A DNA stretch of 64,000 nucleotides from Bacteroides acidifaciens (GTDB taxonomy: Bacteria > Bacteroidota > Bacteroidia > Bacteroidales > Bacteroidaceae). Below are positions 33,006 to 41,995 of the stretch, piece after piece. The translations under genes and the position numbers were made by a program. The notes beneath the pieces were generated by a model that saw only the letters and a program-made list of their open reading frames with translations, ran no database searches and had not been told where the DNA came from. Numbering within the stretch: the first letter of the stretch is position 1; every line of letters starts with the position of its first letter. The stretch is taken from positions 248,001-312,000 of the forward strand of contig NZ_CAEUHO010000005.1 in the NCBI RefSeq assembly GCF_903181435.1, read 5' to 3'.

Positions 33006-33514
33006 TTATACCATTGCGAATACATCAGATAATTGTGTGCAATCTTTTGATTCAGTTCTTTAGCCTGTTCAGGGTCTACCTTTTTTATAAATTTGGCAGG
33101 TACTCCACCCCAAATACTTCCGGGTTCGATTACTGTATTGCTTAGGACCAGGGAGCCGGCAGCAACAATTGCCCCTTCGCCAACTACAGCATGGTCTAGT
33201 ATGGTCGATCCCATTCCGACTAAAGCATAATCTTTGATAGTTGCTCCGTGAATGGTAACATTGTGTCCCACAGAAACATGGTCACCGATTTCAATGATTG
33301 ATTTCTGGTATAATGTATGTAGCACGCTTCCGTCCTGTATGTTTACTCCGTTTCCTATTCGTATGGAATTGACATCACCGCGTAATACGGTACTAAACCA
33401 GATGCTACAATCATTTCCTATTTTTACGTCTCCTATGATAGTTGCGTTATCTGCGAGGAAGCAGTTCTCTCCGATTTCGGGAGTGAATCCCCGTACTGAT
33501 TTGATTAAAGCCAT
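33002..33514 (-). CDS. Gamma-type carbonic anhydrase family protein
   Basis: A 170-aa left-handed beta-helix protein of hexapeptide repeats (NATIIGDVKIGNDCSIWFST; ALVGMGSTILDHAVV). The zinc ligands are supplied by His residues in VLHTLY, VGHNVTIHG, in the usual three-His pattern. Homotrimers of this family hydrate CO2 or act as acyl-carrier-like scaffolds; enzymatic activity is not certain from sequence. It follows pepP on the minus strand after 124 bp and abuts the thioredoxin-like remnant. Confidence 0.9.
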   Translation of the reverse strand: MALIKSVRGFTPEIGENCFLADNATIIGDVKIGNDCSIWFSTVLRGDVNSIRIGNGVNIQDGSVLHTLYQKSIIEIGDHVSVGHNVTIHGATIKDYALVGMGSTILDHAVVGEGAIVAAGSLVLSNTVIEPGSIWGGVPAKFIKKVDPEQAKELNQKIAHNYLMYSQWYK

Positions 33515-33638
33515 AAACTATTTGTTTCTAATGAGGTTTTTAATTTAATGTAATTGAATGTTGGCTGACACTCGGGGGCATGATATCTGAGATTCGTGGC
33601 TTGGATAGCCTGTCATCCGGGTGTCGGACAAGTGCTGT

Positions 33639-35420
33639 TTAAATGGAAGCAGTCGCCTCTTGTAACCAGGCTTTTTCTTCTTCACTGAGATTTGGAGATA
33701 GTTTCTCGTAAACAGTCTGATGATAACTGTTTAGCCATTCGATTTCTTCATTTGTCAGCATCTCCTTGATTATCCCTTTCTTGCAGATAGGGCATAGGGT
33801 AATTGTTTCAAACTTGAGATAATCTCCAAACATACCTTCTTTATCTTTGCAAACTAGCGTCAAGTTTTCTGTGCGTATTCCGTGGCTACCGGCTTTATAA
33901 ACTCCCGGTTCATTAGAAGTAACCATGCTCGGTTGTAATACAACGGGGTTTTCGTTCATGCGGATGCTTTGCGGTCCTTCGTGTACGCTGAGGAAATGAC
34001 CGACCCCATGTCCTGTGCCATGAAGGAAATTCATTCCGTGGCTCCAAATTGGCATACGTGCTAATACATCTAGCTGGGCGCCGCGGGTTCCGGCGGGAAA
34101 CTTTGCCATCGCTAATGCAATATGTCCCTTTAATATTAAGGTATAGTCTGTTTTTTCTTCTTCGGTAAGTTCGCCTAATGCAATCGTTCGTGTGATGTCG
34201 GTTGTTCCATCCAGATACTGCGCTCCTGAATCTAAAAGTAGAAATCCTTTTGGCTGGAGCGTTGCATTGCTTTCTGGTGTCGCTGAATAATGTACGATTG
34301 CTCCGTGTTCTTTGTATCCCGCGATTGTGTCGAAACTTTCACCCATATAAAGAGGTTGGGTAGCTCTGAATTTACGTAGCTTTTTGTCCACGCTCAACTC
34401 CGTTTCTTTACCGGAAGGAACAGACTCTTCCAGCCATCTGAGAAACTTGACGAGCGCTATACCATCCCGTTGCATAGCGGCATGTATGCCGGCAATTTCC
34501 TGTTCATTGCGAATCGCTTTCAATAATGCCACAGGAGATTCTCCACGAGTAATCGAACACTTAGGATTGATGGCGGAATAAATTGCGAAATTTGTTTTCC
34601 TCGGGTCGATAAGGATATTTTCACCGCTAAAACTGCTTAGGAAGTTTTCTACTTTGTTGTAATTATACAGGTTTACATGTTGTTCTTTTAAATAAGATTC
34701 CACCTCTTGAGTGACTTTCTCCGGTGAAATGAAATAAGTTACTTCATCTTGTGTAATTAGTAAATAGCTGATTACGACAGGATTGCAATGTACGTCACTC
34801 CCCCTCAAATTGAGCGTCCAGGCTATTTCGTCCAAAGCCGATAAGAATAAAGCATAAACTCCTTTTCTTTTCAACTCTGTGCGGATAGCGGCAATCTTTT
34901 CTTCACAACTTTTTCCTGCATAGCTGATATCGTAGATGAAAGCGGTAGAATCGGGTATAGAAGGGCGGTCTTTCCATATATTTTGCAATGGATCGCCAAA
35001 TATGTCGACCTGTAACTGATGTGCTGCAAGTTCTTCTTTCATCTGTTCCACCTGTTGCACGGAGAACATTTTCCCGTCTATGCTTACTGACTCACCCGGT
35101 TTTAAGTTCTGGCAAAGAAACTCTGTGATACTTGGGGTTTCCGGCAACATCTCTTTATATAAGGTAATGCCGCTGCCTTCTAACTCTTCCCCGGCTTGCA
35201 GAAAGTAGCGGGAGTCTGTCCATAATCCGGCTTTATCCATTAAGACGACAACAGTGCCCGCGGAACCGGTAAAACCGGAGATCCATTCACGTGACATCCA
35301 ATGGGGAGCTACGTATTCGCTTAGATGAGGATCAGTGCTGGGGATGATAAACGCCTTGATGTGGTTGGGGTGGAATGTCATGCGCAGTGCATGCAATCTC
35401 TCTTTTATACTCTGTTTCAT
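33639..35420 (-). CDS. Aminopeptidase P family protein (Xaa-Pro aminopeptidase, M24B)
   Basis: A 593-aa cytoplasmic metallopeptidase. Two N-terminal creatinase-like domains (about 1-310) precede the M24 catalytic domain with metal ligands in LLDSGAQYLDGTTDITRTI (two Asp), HGTGHGVGHFLSVHEG (His) and SNEPGVYKAG...TENL (two Glu). It removes N-terminal residues before proline. The length and three-domain layout match the eukaryote-like APP1 type found in Bacteroides. A -7 box lies 35 bp upstream. Confidence 0.95.
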   Translation of the reverse strand: MKQSIKERLHALRMTFHPNHIKAFIIPSTDPHLSEYVAPHWMSREWISGFTGSAGTVVVLMDKAGLWTDSRYFLQAGEELEGSGITLYKEMLPETPSITEFLCQNLKPGESVSIDGKMFSVQQVEQMKEELAAHQLQVDIFGDPLQNIWKDRPSIPDSTAFIYDISYAGKSCEEKIAAIRTELKRKGVYALFLSALDEIAWTLNLRGSDVHCNPVVISYLLITQDEVTYFISPEKVTQEVESYLKEQHVNLYNYNKVENFLSSFSGENILIDPRKTNFAIYSAINPKCSITRGESPVALLKAIRNEQEIAGIHAAMQRDGIALVKFLRWLEESVPSGKETELSVDKKLRKFRATQPLYMGESFDTIAGYKEHGAIVHYSATPESNATLQPKGFLLLDSGAQYLDGTTDITRTIALGELTEEEKTDYTLILKGHIALAMAKFPAGTRGAQLDVLARMPIWSHGMNFLHGTGHGVGHFLSVHEGPQSIRMNENPVVLQPSMVTSNEPGVYKAGSHGIRTENLTLVCKDKEGMFGDYLKFETITLCPICKKGIIKEMLTNEEIEWLNSYHQTVYEKLSPNLSEEEKAWLQEATASI

Positions 35421-35454
35421 ACTTTATAATATTATAATTGGTATATAAGTGACT

Positions 35455-35462
35455 CAAAGGTA
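35455..35462 (-). promoter_or_regulatory. -7 box of the aminopeptidase gene
   Basis: TACCTTTG on the minus strand; the predicted start near 35448 gives a leader of about 28 nt. Confidence 0.5.
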
Positions 35463-35523
35463 CTAACTTTCTGTGTTTAATGCCTTGTTTATGAATAGTT
35501 TTTGAGAAATATTTGCCGAAAGT

Positions 35524-35554
35524 TTTGTGAATAAAGAAAGTATGTGTAATTTTG
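35524..35554 (+). promoter_or_regulatory. Promoter of rpsU
   Basis: TTTG (35524-35527), 19 bp, TAATTTTG (35547-35554): a complete consensus promoter with a leader of about 48 nt. There is no Shine-Dalgarno sequence before the rpsU ATG. Confidence 0.8.
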
Positions 35555-35607
35555 CGGCGCAATTTGACTGCGGAAATTTTTAATCATAACATATTAATAG
35601 TAACAAA

Positions 35608-35799
35608 ATGATTGTAGTACCTGTAAAAGAAGGCGAAAACATTGAAAAAGCGCTGAAGAAGTTTAAAAGAAAATTTGAGAAAACTGGCATTGTGAAAGAA
35701 CTGAGAAGCAGACAGCAGTTTGACAAACCGTCTGTAATTAACAGACTTAAGAGAGAACGTGCAGTTTACGTACAAAAACTTCAGCAAGTAGAAGATTAA
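35608..35799 (+). CDS. rpsU: 30S ribosomal protein S21
   Basis: A 63-aa basic protein, MIVVPVKEGENIEKALKKFK then RKFEKTGIVKELRSRQQFDK, typical bS21. In Bacteroidetes this protein sits near the anti-Shine-Dalgarno end of 16S rRNA and helps to hide it, which fits the scarcity of SD sites in the window. It is the first gene of a likely rpsU-xerC-hpf transcript. Confidence 0.96.
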   Translation: MIVVPVKEGENIEKALKKFKRKFEKTGIVKELRSRQQFDKPSVINRLKRERAVYVQKLQQVED

Positions 35800-35872
35800 T
35801 AATTCGTAATTTCCTTTGAATTATTGAATTCTTTTCATACATTCGTTGCACGATTTTAGATGTAGCGATATT

Positions 35873-36754
35873 ATGTTGATAGAATCTTTTCTTGATTATC
35901 TCCAGTATGAGCGGAACTATTCGGAAAAAACCGTTCTTGCATACGGTGAAGATATAAAGCAGCTACGGGAGTTTGCTCAGGAAGAGTATGGGAAATTCGA
36001 TCCGCTGGAGGTTGAGGCTGGACTGATTCGTGAATGGATTGTTTCATTGATGGATAGAGGATATACCTCAACTTCTGTAAATCGTAAGCTAAGTTCGCTC
36101 CGGACGTTTTATAAGTATCTTTTAAAACAGGGGGAGGCGGTTGTAGATCCTTTATGTAGAATAAAGGGGCCTAAGAACAAAAAGCCGTTGCCCGTGTTTT
36201 TGAAAGAAAGCGAAATGAATCGGCTGTTGGATGAAACGGATTTTGGTAAAGGGTTTAAAGGATGTCGGGACCGGTTGATTATTGAAATGTTTTATGCTAC
36301 TGGTATGAGACTTTCGGAATTGATAGGTTTGGATGATAAGGATGTGGATTTTTCGGCTTCTCTTCTTAAAGTGACTGGGAAAAGAAATAAGCAACGGTTG
36401 ATTCCGTTTGGTGATGAGCTACGGGATTTGATGCTTGGGTATATTGGCATAAGAAACGAAACGATTTTGGTGAGGTCGGGAGCTTTTTTTATAAAAGAAG
36501 ATGGCGGGCGGCTTTATAAGAATCTAGTCTATAATTTGGTGAAACGGAACCTGTCAAAGGTAGCGACGCTGAAAAAAAAGAGTCCTCACGTGTTGAGGCA
36601 TACTTTTGCTACCACGATGCTGAATAATGAGGCAGAGTTGGGTGCGGTGAAAGAAATTTTAGGCCACGAGAGTATAGCAACTACCGAGGTTTATATGCAC
36701 GCTACATTTGAAGAACTTAAAAAAGTGTATAAACAAGCTCATCCAAGAGCTTAA
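35873..36754 (+). CDS. xerC: Tyrosine recombinase XerC/XerD type
   Basis: A 293-aa recombinase. The N-terminal SAM-like domain is MLIESFLDYLQYERNYSEKT. The catalytic domain has Arg in YATGMRLSELIGL, His-x-x-Arg in SPHVLRHTFATTML, His in LGHESIATTEVY and the Tyr nucleophile in TTEVYMHATF. It resolves chromosome dimers at dif. A frame opens 27 bp earlier at 35846, but the ATG at 35873 gives the usual Xer start. It lies between rpsU and hpf, a conserved Bacteroides order. XerC versus XerD is not certain. Confidence 0.92.
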   Translation: MLIESFLDYLQYERNYSEKTVLAYGEDIKQLREFAQEEYGKFDPLEVEAGLIREWIVSLMDRGYTSTSVNRKLSSLRTFYKYLLKQGEAVVDPLCRIKGPKNKKPLPVFLKESEMNRLLDETDFGKGFKGCRDRLIIEMFYATGMRLSELIGLDDKDVDFSASLLKVTGKRNKQRLIPFGDELRDLMLGYIGIRNETILVRSGAFFIKEDGGRLYKNLVYNLVKRNLSKVATLKKKSPHVLRHTFATTMLNNEAELGAVKEILGHESIATTEVYMHATFEELKKVYKQAHPRA

Positions 36755-36771
36755 AAAACAAGGAGGTAAGT

Positions 36772-37071
36772 ATGGATATTAGAATTCAATCAATTCACTT
36801 TGATGCGTCAGAGCAATTGCAGGCATTTATTCAAAAGAAGGTGTCTAAGTTGGAAAAATATTACGAAGATATAAAGAAAGTAGAGGTGTCATTAAAGGTG
36901 GTTAAACCGGAGGTTGCTGAAAATAAAGAAGCAGGCATTAAAATTCTTATTCCAAATGGGGAGTTTTATGCAAGTAAAGTATGTGATACATATGAAGAAT
37001 CGATTGATTTGGATGTGGAAGCACTCAGTAAACAGCTGGTTAAATACAAGGAAAAACAGCGTAGCAAATAA
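36772..37071 (+). CDS. hpf: Ribosome hibernation-promoting factor, short HPF/RaiA type
   Basis: A 99-aa protein, MDIRIQSIHFDASEQLQAFI and KKVSKLEKYYEDIKKVEVSL, the beta-alpha-beta-beta-beta-alpha fold of HPF/RaiA. It binds the 30S A/P sites and inactivates ribosomes in stationary phase. Unusually for this genome, a strong AAGGAGG lies 8-10 bp before the ATG. It is the last gene before the tRNA-tuf promoter. Confidence 0.93.
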   Translation: MDIRIQSIHFDASEQLQAFIQKKVSKLEKYYEDIKKVEVSLKVVKPEVAENKEAGIKILIPNGEFYASKVCDTYEESIDLDVEALSKQLVKYKEKQRSK

Positions 37072-37086
37072 AAAAAGCGCAAATAT

Positions 37087-37117
37087 TTTGCGAAAAAGAA
37101 ATAAATAACTAAATTTG
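37087..37117 (+). promoter_or_regulatory. Strong promoter of the tRNA-tuf-rpoBC operon
   Basis: TTTG (37087-37090), 19 bp, TAAATTTG (37110-37117), a perfect match. The initial transcript includes a second copy of TTGCAAATTTTAG (about 37148-37161) inverted relative to the -7 region (CTAAATTTGCAGCCG), which gives a 12-bp dyad around the start site. Confidence 0.85.
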
Positions 37118-37168
37118 CAGCCGTTTCGCTCGCGTTAGAACGTGGCGGTTGCAAATTTTAGCTAGAAT

Positions 37169-37242
37169 GCCTCTTTAGCTCAGTTGGCCAGAGCACGTGA
37201 TTTGTAATCTCGGGGTCGTTGGTTCGAATCCGACAAGAGGCT
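37169..37242 (+). tRNA. tRNA-Thr(TGT)
   Basis: Acceptor GCCTCTT pairs with AAGAGGC; the T-loop is TTCGAAT; the anticodon loop TTTGTAA gives anticodon TGT. CCA is not encoded. Confidence 0.97.
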
Positions 37243-37322
37243 CAAAAAAATGAAGAACAAGGATAAAACATCGGAACTTGTCTTTTTGTTTGATTTTGGT
37301 TCTTTTATTTAATGAATTGCAA

Positions 37323-37405
37323 GGGCAAATACCAGAGTGGCCAAATGGGGCAGACTGTAAATCTGCTGTCTTTCGACTTCGGTGGTTCGAATCCATCTTT
37401 GCCCA
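37323..37405 (+). tRNA. tRNA-Tyr(GTA)
   Basis: Acceptor GGGCAAA pairs with TTTGCCC, discriminator A; a long variable arm (class II) and anticodon loop CTGTAAA (GTA). CCA is not encoded. Confidence 0.97.
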
Positions 37406-37435
37406 CAAAATCAAAGTGACAACTTTGGCGAGAAT

Positions 37436-37508
37436 GCGGAAGTAGCTCAGTTGATAGAGCATTAGCCTTCCAAGCTGAGGGTCGCGGGTTTGAGCCCCGT
37501 CTTCCGCT
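37436..37508 (+). tRNA. tRNA-Gly(TCC)
   Basis: Acceptor GCGGAAG pairs with CTTCCGC; anticodon loop CTTCCAA (TCC); the T-loop reads TTTGAGC. Confidence 0.97.
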
Positions 37509-37519
37509 CTTTTTTTCTT

Positions 37520-37591
<72 letters not shown>

Positions 37592-37640
37592 CATAAGATG
37601 TAAATGCTGATTATTAATCAAATAAATAACAAGTAAAGCT

Positions 37641-38825
37641 ATGGCTAAAGAGAAATTTGAACGTACCAAACCGCACGTAAACATTGGTACAATCGGTCAC
37701 GTAGACCACGGTAAGACAACGTTGACTGCTGCTATCACTACTGTGTTGGCAAAAAAAGGTCTTTCTGAGTTGCGTTCTTTCGATTCTATCGACAACGCTC
37801 CTGAGGAAAAAGAAAGAGGTATTACTATTAATACTTCACACGTTGAGTACGAAACAGCTAACCGTCACTACGCACACGTTGACTGCCCGGGACACGCTGA
37901 CTACGTAAAGAACATGGTAACTGGTGCTGCTCAGATGGATGGTGCTATCATTGTTTGTGCTGCAACTGATGGTCCGATGCCTCAGACTCGCGAACATATC
38001 TTGTTGGCTCGTCAGGTAAACGTTCCTCGTTTGGTTGTGTTCTTGAACAAGTGCGATATGGTAGACGATGCTGAAATGTTGGAACTCGTTGAAATGGAAA
38101 TGAGAGAACTTCTTTCGTTCTATGACTTCGATGGTGACAATACTCCTATTGTTCAGGGTTCTGCTCTTGGCGCATTGAACGGCGTTGAAAAGTGGGAAGA
38201 CAAAGTTATGGAATTGATGGATGCTGTTGATAACTGGATTCCGCTGCCTCCGCGTGATGTTGATAAACCTTTCTTGATGCCGGTTGAAGATGTATTCTCT
38301 ATCACAGGTCGTGGTACTGTTGCAACAGGTCGTATCGAAACTGGTGTTATCCATGTAGGTGACGAAGTTGAAATCCTTGGTTTGGGTGAAGATAAGAAAT
38401 CAGTTGTAACTGGTGTTGAAATGTTCCGTAAATTGTTGGATCAAGGTGAAGCTGGTGACAATGTAGGTTTGTTGCTTCGTGGTATCGATAAGAACGAAAT
38501 CAAACGTGGTATGGTTCTTTGTAAACCAGGTCAGATTAAACCGCACTCTAAATTCAAAGCTGAGGTTTATATCCTGAAGAAAGAAGAAGGTGGTCGTCAC
38601 ACTCCGTTCCACAATAAATATCGTCCTCAGTTCTATCTGCGTACTATGGACTGTACAGGTGAAATCACTTTGCCGGAAGGAACTGAAATGGTAATGCCGG
38701 GTGATAACGTAACTATTACAGTTGAGTTGATTTACCCAGTAGCATTGAACCCAGGTCTTCGTTTCGCTATCCGCGAAGGTGGACGTACAGTAGGTGCTGG
38801 TCAGATTACAGAAATTCTTGACTAA
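37641..38825 (+). CDS. tuf: Translation elongation factor Tu
   Basis: A 394-aa GTPase. G1 is GHVDHGKT (about 19-26), the switch I end is [14 protein letters not shown]3 is DCPGHADY, G4 is NKCD. Domains 2 and 3 follow in full. It delivers aminoacyl-tRNA to the ribosome. Codon use is strongly biased, as in highly expressed genes. It sits between the four-tRNA cluster and tRNA-Trp. No second tuf gene appears after fusA. Confidence 0.98.
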   Translation: MAKEKFERTKPHVNIGTIGHVDHGKTTLTAAITTVLAKKGLSELRSFDSIDNAPEEKERGITINTSHVEYETANRHYAHVDCPGHADYVKNMVTGAAQMDGAIIVCAATDGPMPQTREHILLARQVNVPRLVVFLNKCDMVDDAEMLELVEMEMRELLSFYDFDGDNTPIVQGSALGALNGVEKWEDKVMELMDAVDNWIPLPPRDVDKPFLMPVEDVFSITGRGTVATGRIETGVIHVGDEVEILGLGEDKKSVVTGVEMFRKLLDQGEAGDNVGLLLRGIDKNEIKRGMVLCKPGQIKPHSKFKAEVYILKKEEGGRHTPFHNKYRPQFYLRTMDCTGEITLPEGTEMVMPGDNVTITVELIYPVALNPGLRFAIREGGRTVGAGQITEILD

Positions 38826-38837
38826 TACACAATAATT

Positions 38838-38870
38838 AATCAGTTCTCGGTTTTGTATCGGGAACTGATT
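38838..38870 (+). other. Hairpin between tuf and tRNA-Trp
   Basis: AATCAGTTC and GAACTGATT form a 9-bp stem with a 15-nt loop and no T run. A processing signal upstream of the tRNA is more likely than a terminator. Confidence 0.45.
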
Positions 38871-38878
38871 ATGTACAC

Positions 38879-38951
38879 ACGGGAGTAGCTCAGTTGGTAG
38901 AGCACCGGTCTCCAAAACCGGGTGTCGGGAGTTCGAGCCTCTCCTCCCGTG
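38879..38951 (+). tRNA. tRNA-Trp(CCA)
   Basis: Acceptor ACGGGAG pairs with CTCCCGT with discriminator G, as expected for tRNA-Trp; anticodon loop CTCCAAA (CCA); T-loop TTCGAGC. Confidence 0.97.
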
Positions 38952-38965
38952 CTAATATTATTGAA

Positions 38966-39157
38966 ATGAAAAAGGTAATAGCTTATATTAAAGAATCTTA
39001 CGACGAACTTGTTCATAAAGTATCGTGGCCTACGTATTCCGAACTTGCTAACAGTGCAGTAGTTGTTTTATATGCTTCCCTGCTTATTGCATTGGTAGTA
39101 TGGGGTATGGATCTCTGTTTCCAAAACTTCATGGAAAAAATCGTTTATCCACATTAA
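38966..39157 (+). CDS. secE: Preprotein translocase subunit SecE
   Basis: A 63-aa inner-membrane protein: an amphipathic helix MKKVIAYIKESYDELVHKVS with the conserved SWPTYSEL, then one membrane helix (SAVVVLYASLLIALVVWGM). It clamps SecY. The frame is open from inside tRNA-Trp (38894), but the ATG at 38966 is the true start, because the earlier codons overlap the tRNA. Confidence 0.95.
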   Translation: MKKVIAYIKESYDELVHKVSWPTYSELANSAVVVLYASLLIALVVWGMDLCFQNFMEKIVYPH

Positions 39158-39173
39158 AAATTAGGAATTAAAA

Positions 39174-39716
39174 ATGGCTGAGATTGAGAAGAAATGGTAC
39201 GTTCTGCGTGCTATTAGCGGAAAAGAAGCTAAGGTAAAGGAATATCTTGAAGCTGACATTAAAAACAGCGACCTTGGTGAATATGTATCTCAGGTATTGA
39301 TTCCTACTGAAAAGGTTTACCAGGTTCGCAATGGCAAAAAAATTGTGAAGGAAAGAAGTTATCTTCCTGGTTACGTTTTGGTGGAGGCTGCTTTGGTTGG
39401 TGAGGTTTCTCATCACTTGCGCAACACTCCGAATGTGATAGGCTTTCTTGGCGGCTCTGAAAAACCGGTGCCTCTCAGACAATCAGAAGTGAATCGTATA
39501 CTTGGTACAGTTGACGAACTGCAGGAAACGGGTGAAGAACTCAATATTCCGTATGTGGTCGGTGAAACTGTTAAAGTTACTTTTGGTCCTTTCAGCGGAT
39601 TCAGTGGTATCATTGAAGAAGTGAATAGTGAAAAAAAGAAACTAAAGGTCATGGTAAAGATATTCGGGCGCAAAACACCGCTTGAATTGGGCTTTATGCA
39701 AGTGGAAAAAGAATAA
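39174..39716 (+). CDS. nusG: Transcription termination/antitermination factor NusG
   Basis: A 180-aa protein. The NGN domain ([20 protein letters not shown]) and the C-terminal KOW motif ([20 protein letters not shown]) are both present. It travels with RNA polymerase, coupling it to Rho or the ribosome. It is 16 bp after secE. Confidence 0.97.
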   Translation: MAEIEKKWYVLRAISGKEAKVKEYLEADIKNSDLGEYVSQVLIPTEKVYQVRNGKKIVKERSYLPGYVLVEAALVGEVSHHLRNTPNVIGFLGGSEKPVPLRQSEVNRILGTVDELQETGEELNIPYVVGETVKVTFGPFSGFSGIIEEVNSEKKKLKVMVKIFGRKTPLELGFMQVEKE

Positions 39717-39778
39717 CGCGGAATTGTTACGCTGTTGTTGTTCTTCGTTTAATGTTTATATATAAATCAATAAAAAAA

Positions 39779-40222
39779 ATGGCTAAAGAAGTTGCTGGAC
39801 TAATCAAATTACAGATTAAAGGAGGCGCTGCAAATCCATCACCCCCAGTTGGACCTGCTTTAGGTTCCAAAGGTATCAATATCATGGAATTTTGCAAGCA
39901 ATTCAATGCCAGAACCCAAGACAAGGCAGGTAAGATTTTGCCTGTTATCATTACTTACTACGCAGATAAGTCTTTCGATTTTGTAATCAAGACTCCTCCC
40001 GTTGCTATTCAATTGCTTGAATTGACTAAGGTAAAGAGTGGTTCTGCTGAGCCTAACCGTAAGAAAGTTGCCGAGATTACTTGGGAACAGGTTCGTACGA
40101 TTGCTCAGGACAAATTGGTGGACTTGAACTGTTTTACTGTGGAAGCTGCCATGAGAATGGTTGCAGGTACAGCTAGAAGTATGGGTATCGCTGTAAAAGG
40201 GGAGTTCCCGGTTAATAACTAA
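39779..40222 (+). CDS. rplK: 50S ribosomal protein L11
   Basis: 147 residues. [20 protein letters not shown] and [20 protein letters not shown] are conserved. The protein supports the GTPase centre with L10/L12. The frame opens 27 bp earlier; the ATG at 39779 is conserved. Confidence 0.98.
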   Translation: MAKEVAGLIKLQIKGGAANPSPPVGPALGSKGINIMEFCKQFNARTQDKAGKILPVIITYYADKSFDFVIKTPPVAIQLLELTKVKSGSAEPNRKKVAEITWEQVRTIAQDKLVDLNCFTVEAAMRMVAGTARSMGIAVKGEFPVNN

Positions 40223-40237
40223 TAAACTTCAATTGTA

Positions 40238-40936
40238 ATGGGTAAACTGACAAAAAATCAAAAGTTAGCTGCAGAAAAAATTGAAGCAGGGAAAGCATAC
40301 TCACTGAAAGAAGCTGCATCTTTGGTAAAGGAAATCACTTTCACCAAGTTCGATGCTTCACTGGATATCGATGTACGTTTAGGCGTTGACCCACGTAAAG
40401 CCAACCAGATGGTGAGAGGTGTCGTTTCACTTCCTCACGGTACTGGTAAACAAGTACGTGTGTTGGTGCTCTGTACACCGGATGCTGAAGCTGCTGCAAA
40501 AGAAGCTGGCGCTGACTATGTTGGTCTTGACGAATATATTGAAAAGATCAAAGGTGGATGGACTGATATCGACGTGATTATCACTATGCCGTCTATCATG
40601 GGTAAAATTGGTGCACTCGGTCGTGTACTCGGTCCTCGCGGATTGATGCCGAACCCGAAGAGTGGTACTGTAACTATGGATGTTGCTAAAGCTGTAAAAG
40701 AAGTAAAACAAGGTAAGATTGACTTTAAAGTTGACAAGAGCGGTATCGTTCATACTTCTATCGGTAAGGTTTCATTCAGTCCTGAGCAGATTCGCGACAA
40801 CGCGAAAGAGTTTATCTCTACGCTCAACAAACTGAAACCGACAGCAGCAAAGGGTACATATATTAAGAGTATTTATCTTTCAAGTACAATGAGTGCGGGT
40901 ATTAAGATTGACCCGAAATCAGTGGAAGAAATCTAA
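40238..40936 (+). CDS. rplA: 50S ribosomal protein L1
   Basis: 232 residues. [20 protein letters not shown] is the L1 signature. It forms the L1 stalk and, in other bacteria, represses L11-L1 translation. It begins 15 bp after rplK. Confidence 0.98.
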   Translation: MGKLTKNQKLAAEKIEAGKAYSLKEAASLVKEITFTKFDASLDIDVRLGVDPRKANQMVRGVVSLPHGTGKQVRVLVLCTPDAEAAAKEAGADYVGLDEYIEKIKGGWTDIDVIITMPSIMGKIGALGRVLGPRGLMPNPKSGTVTMDVAKAVKEVKQGKIDFKVDKSGIVHTSIGKVSFSPEQIRDNAKEFISTLNKLKPTAAKGTYIKSIYLSSTMSAGIKIDPKSVEEI

Positions 40937-40951
40937 TAAAACAGACTAATC

Positions 40952-41470
40952 ATGAGAAAGGAAGATAAAAATTCGATTATAGCACAGATTGCTGCTACAG
41001 TAAAGGAATACGGTCATTTCTATTTGGTAGACGTTACAGCTATGAACGCTGCCGCTACCAGCGCATTGAGAAGAGATTGTTTTAAATCGGACATCAAACT
41101 GATGGTGGTTAAAAACACATTGCTTCACAAGGCTCTCGAAAGCCTGGAAGAAGATTTCTCTCCTCTGTACGGCTCTTTGAAAGGTACTACCGCTATTATG
41201 TTCTGCAACATTGCAAACGTACCGGCCAAACTGATCAAAGACAAAGCAAAAGACGGTATCCCCGGACTGAAAGCTGCATATGCAGAAGAAAGTTTCTACA
41301 TTGGTGCAGACCAATTGGATGCTCTCGTTGCAATCAAGAGTAAGAATGAAGTTATCGCTGACATCGTTGCATTGCTGCAATCTCCGGCGAAGAATGTTAT
41401 TTCTGCTCTTCAATCAGGTGGTAACACACTTCACGGAGTACTCAAAACTCTTGGTGAGAGACCCGAATAA
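40952..41470 (+). CDS. rplJ: 50S ribosomal protein L10
   Basis: 172 residues starting MRKEDKNSIIAQIAATVKEY; it anchors the L7/L12 stalk. The gap to rplA is only 15 bp, so an E. coli-style long L10 leader is absent here. Confidence 0.97.
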   Translation: MRKEDKNSIIAQIAATVKEYGHFYLVDVTAMNAAATSALRRDCFKSDIKLMVVKNTLLHKALESLEEDFSPLYGSLKGTTAIMFCNIANVPAKLIKDKAKDGIPGLKAAYAEESFYIGADQLDALVAIKSKNEVIADIVALLQSPAKNVISALQSGGNTLHGVLKTLGERPE

Positions 41471-41516
41471 TTTCATAAAACAACAAAGTATTTAAACAAT
41501 TAAAATCATACAAAAA

Positions 41517-41891
41517 ATGGCAGATTTGAAAGCTTTTGCAGAACAATTAGTTAACTTGACAGTAAAAGAAGTTAATGAACTTGCAACTATCCTTAAAGAA
41601 GAATACGGTATTGAACCTGCTGCTGCAGCTGTAGCTGTTGCTGCTGGTCCCGCAGCTGGTGCTGCTGCTGTAGAAGAAAAAACTTCTTTCGACGTAGTAT
41701 TGAAGAGCGCTGGTGCAGCTAAACTTCAGGTAGTTAAAGCCGTTAAGGAAGCTTGTGGTCTTGGTTTGAAAGAAGCTAAGGACATGGTTGACGGTGCTCC
41801 TAGTGTAGTAAAAGAAGGTTTGGCTAAAGACGAAGCAGAATCATTGAAGAAAACATTGGAAGAAGCTGGAGCTGAAGTTGAACTTAAATAA
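41517..41891 (+). CDS. rplL: 50S ribosomal protein L7/L12
   Basis: 124 residues: an N-terminal dimer domain, an Ala/Gly hinge ([20 protein letters not shown]) and the C-terminal factor-binding domain ([20 protein letters not shown]). It recruits EF-Tu and EF-G. A terminator-like hairpin follows before rpoB. Confidence 0.98.
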   Translation: MADLKAFAEQLVNLTVKEVNELATILKEEYGIEPAAAAVAVAAGPAAGAAAVEEKTSFDVVLKSAGAAKLQVVKAVKEACGLGLKEAKDMVDGAPSVVKEGLAKDEAESLKKTLEEAGAEVELK

Positions 41892-41916
41892 CATTGGCCT
41901 GGTAATCAGGTAATTC

Positions 41917-41954
41917 GGTTAGGAATCCTTCACAAGAGGATTCTTAACCTTTTT
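41917..41954 (+). terminator. Attenuator between rplL and rpoB
   Basis: GGTTAGGAATCC and GGATTCTTAACC form a 12-bp stem (one G-U) with a 9-nt loop, followed by TTTTT. rpoB follows 41 bp later without a visible new promoter, so partial read-through (attenuation) is expected, as in the E. coli rplL-rpoB gap. Confidence 0.8.
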
Positions 41955-41995
41955 GTGTATATATTTCAAATTAAGTTCTCCAAATTCATTACTAG

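Noticed and set aside
38894..38965. N-terminal extension of secE
   Set aside because: It would lie mostly inside tRNA-Trp; the MKKVIAY start is conserved.
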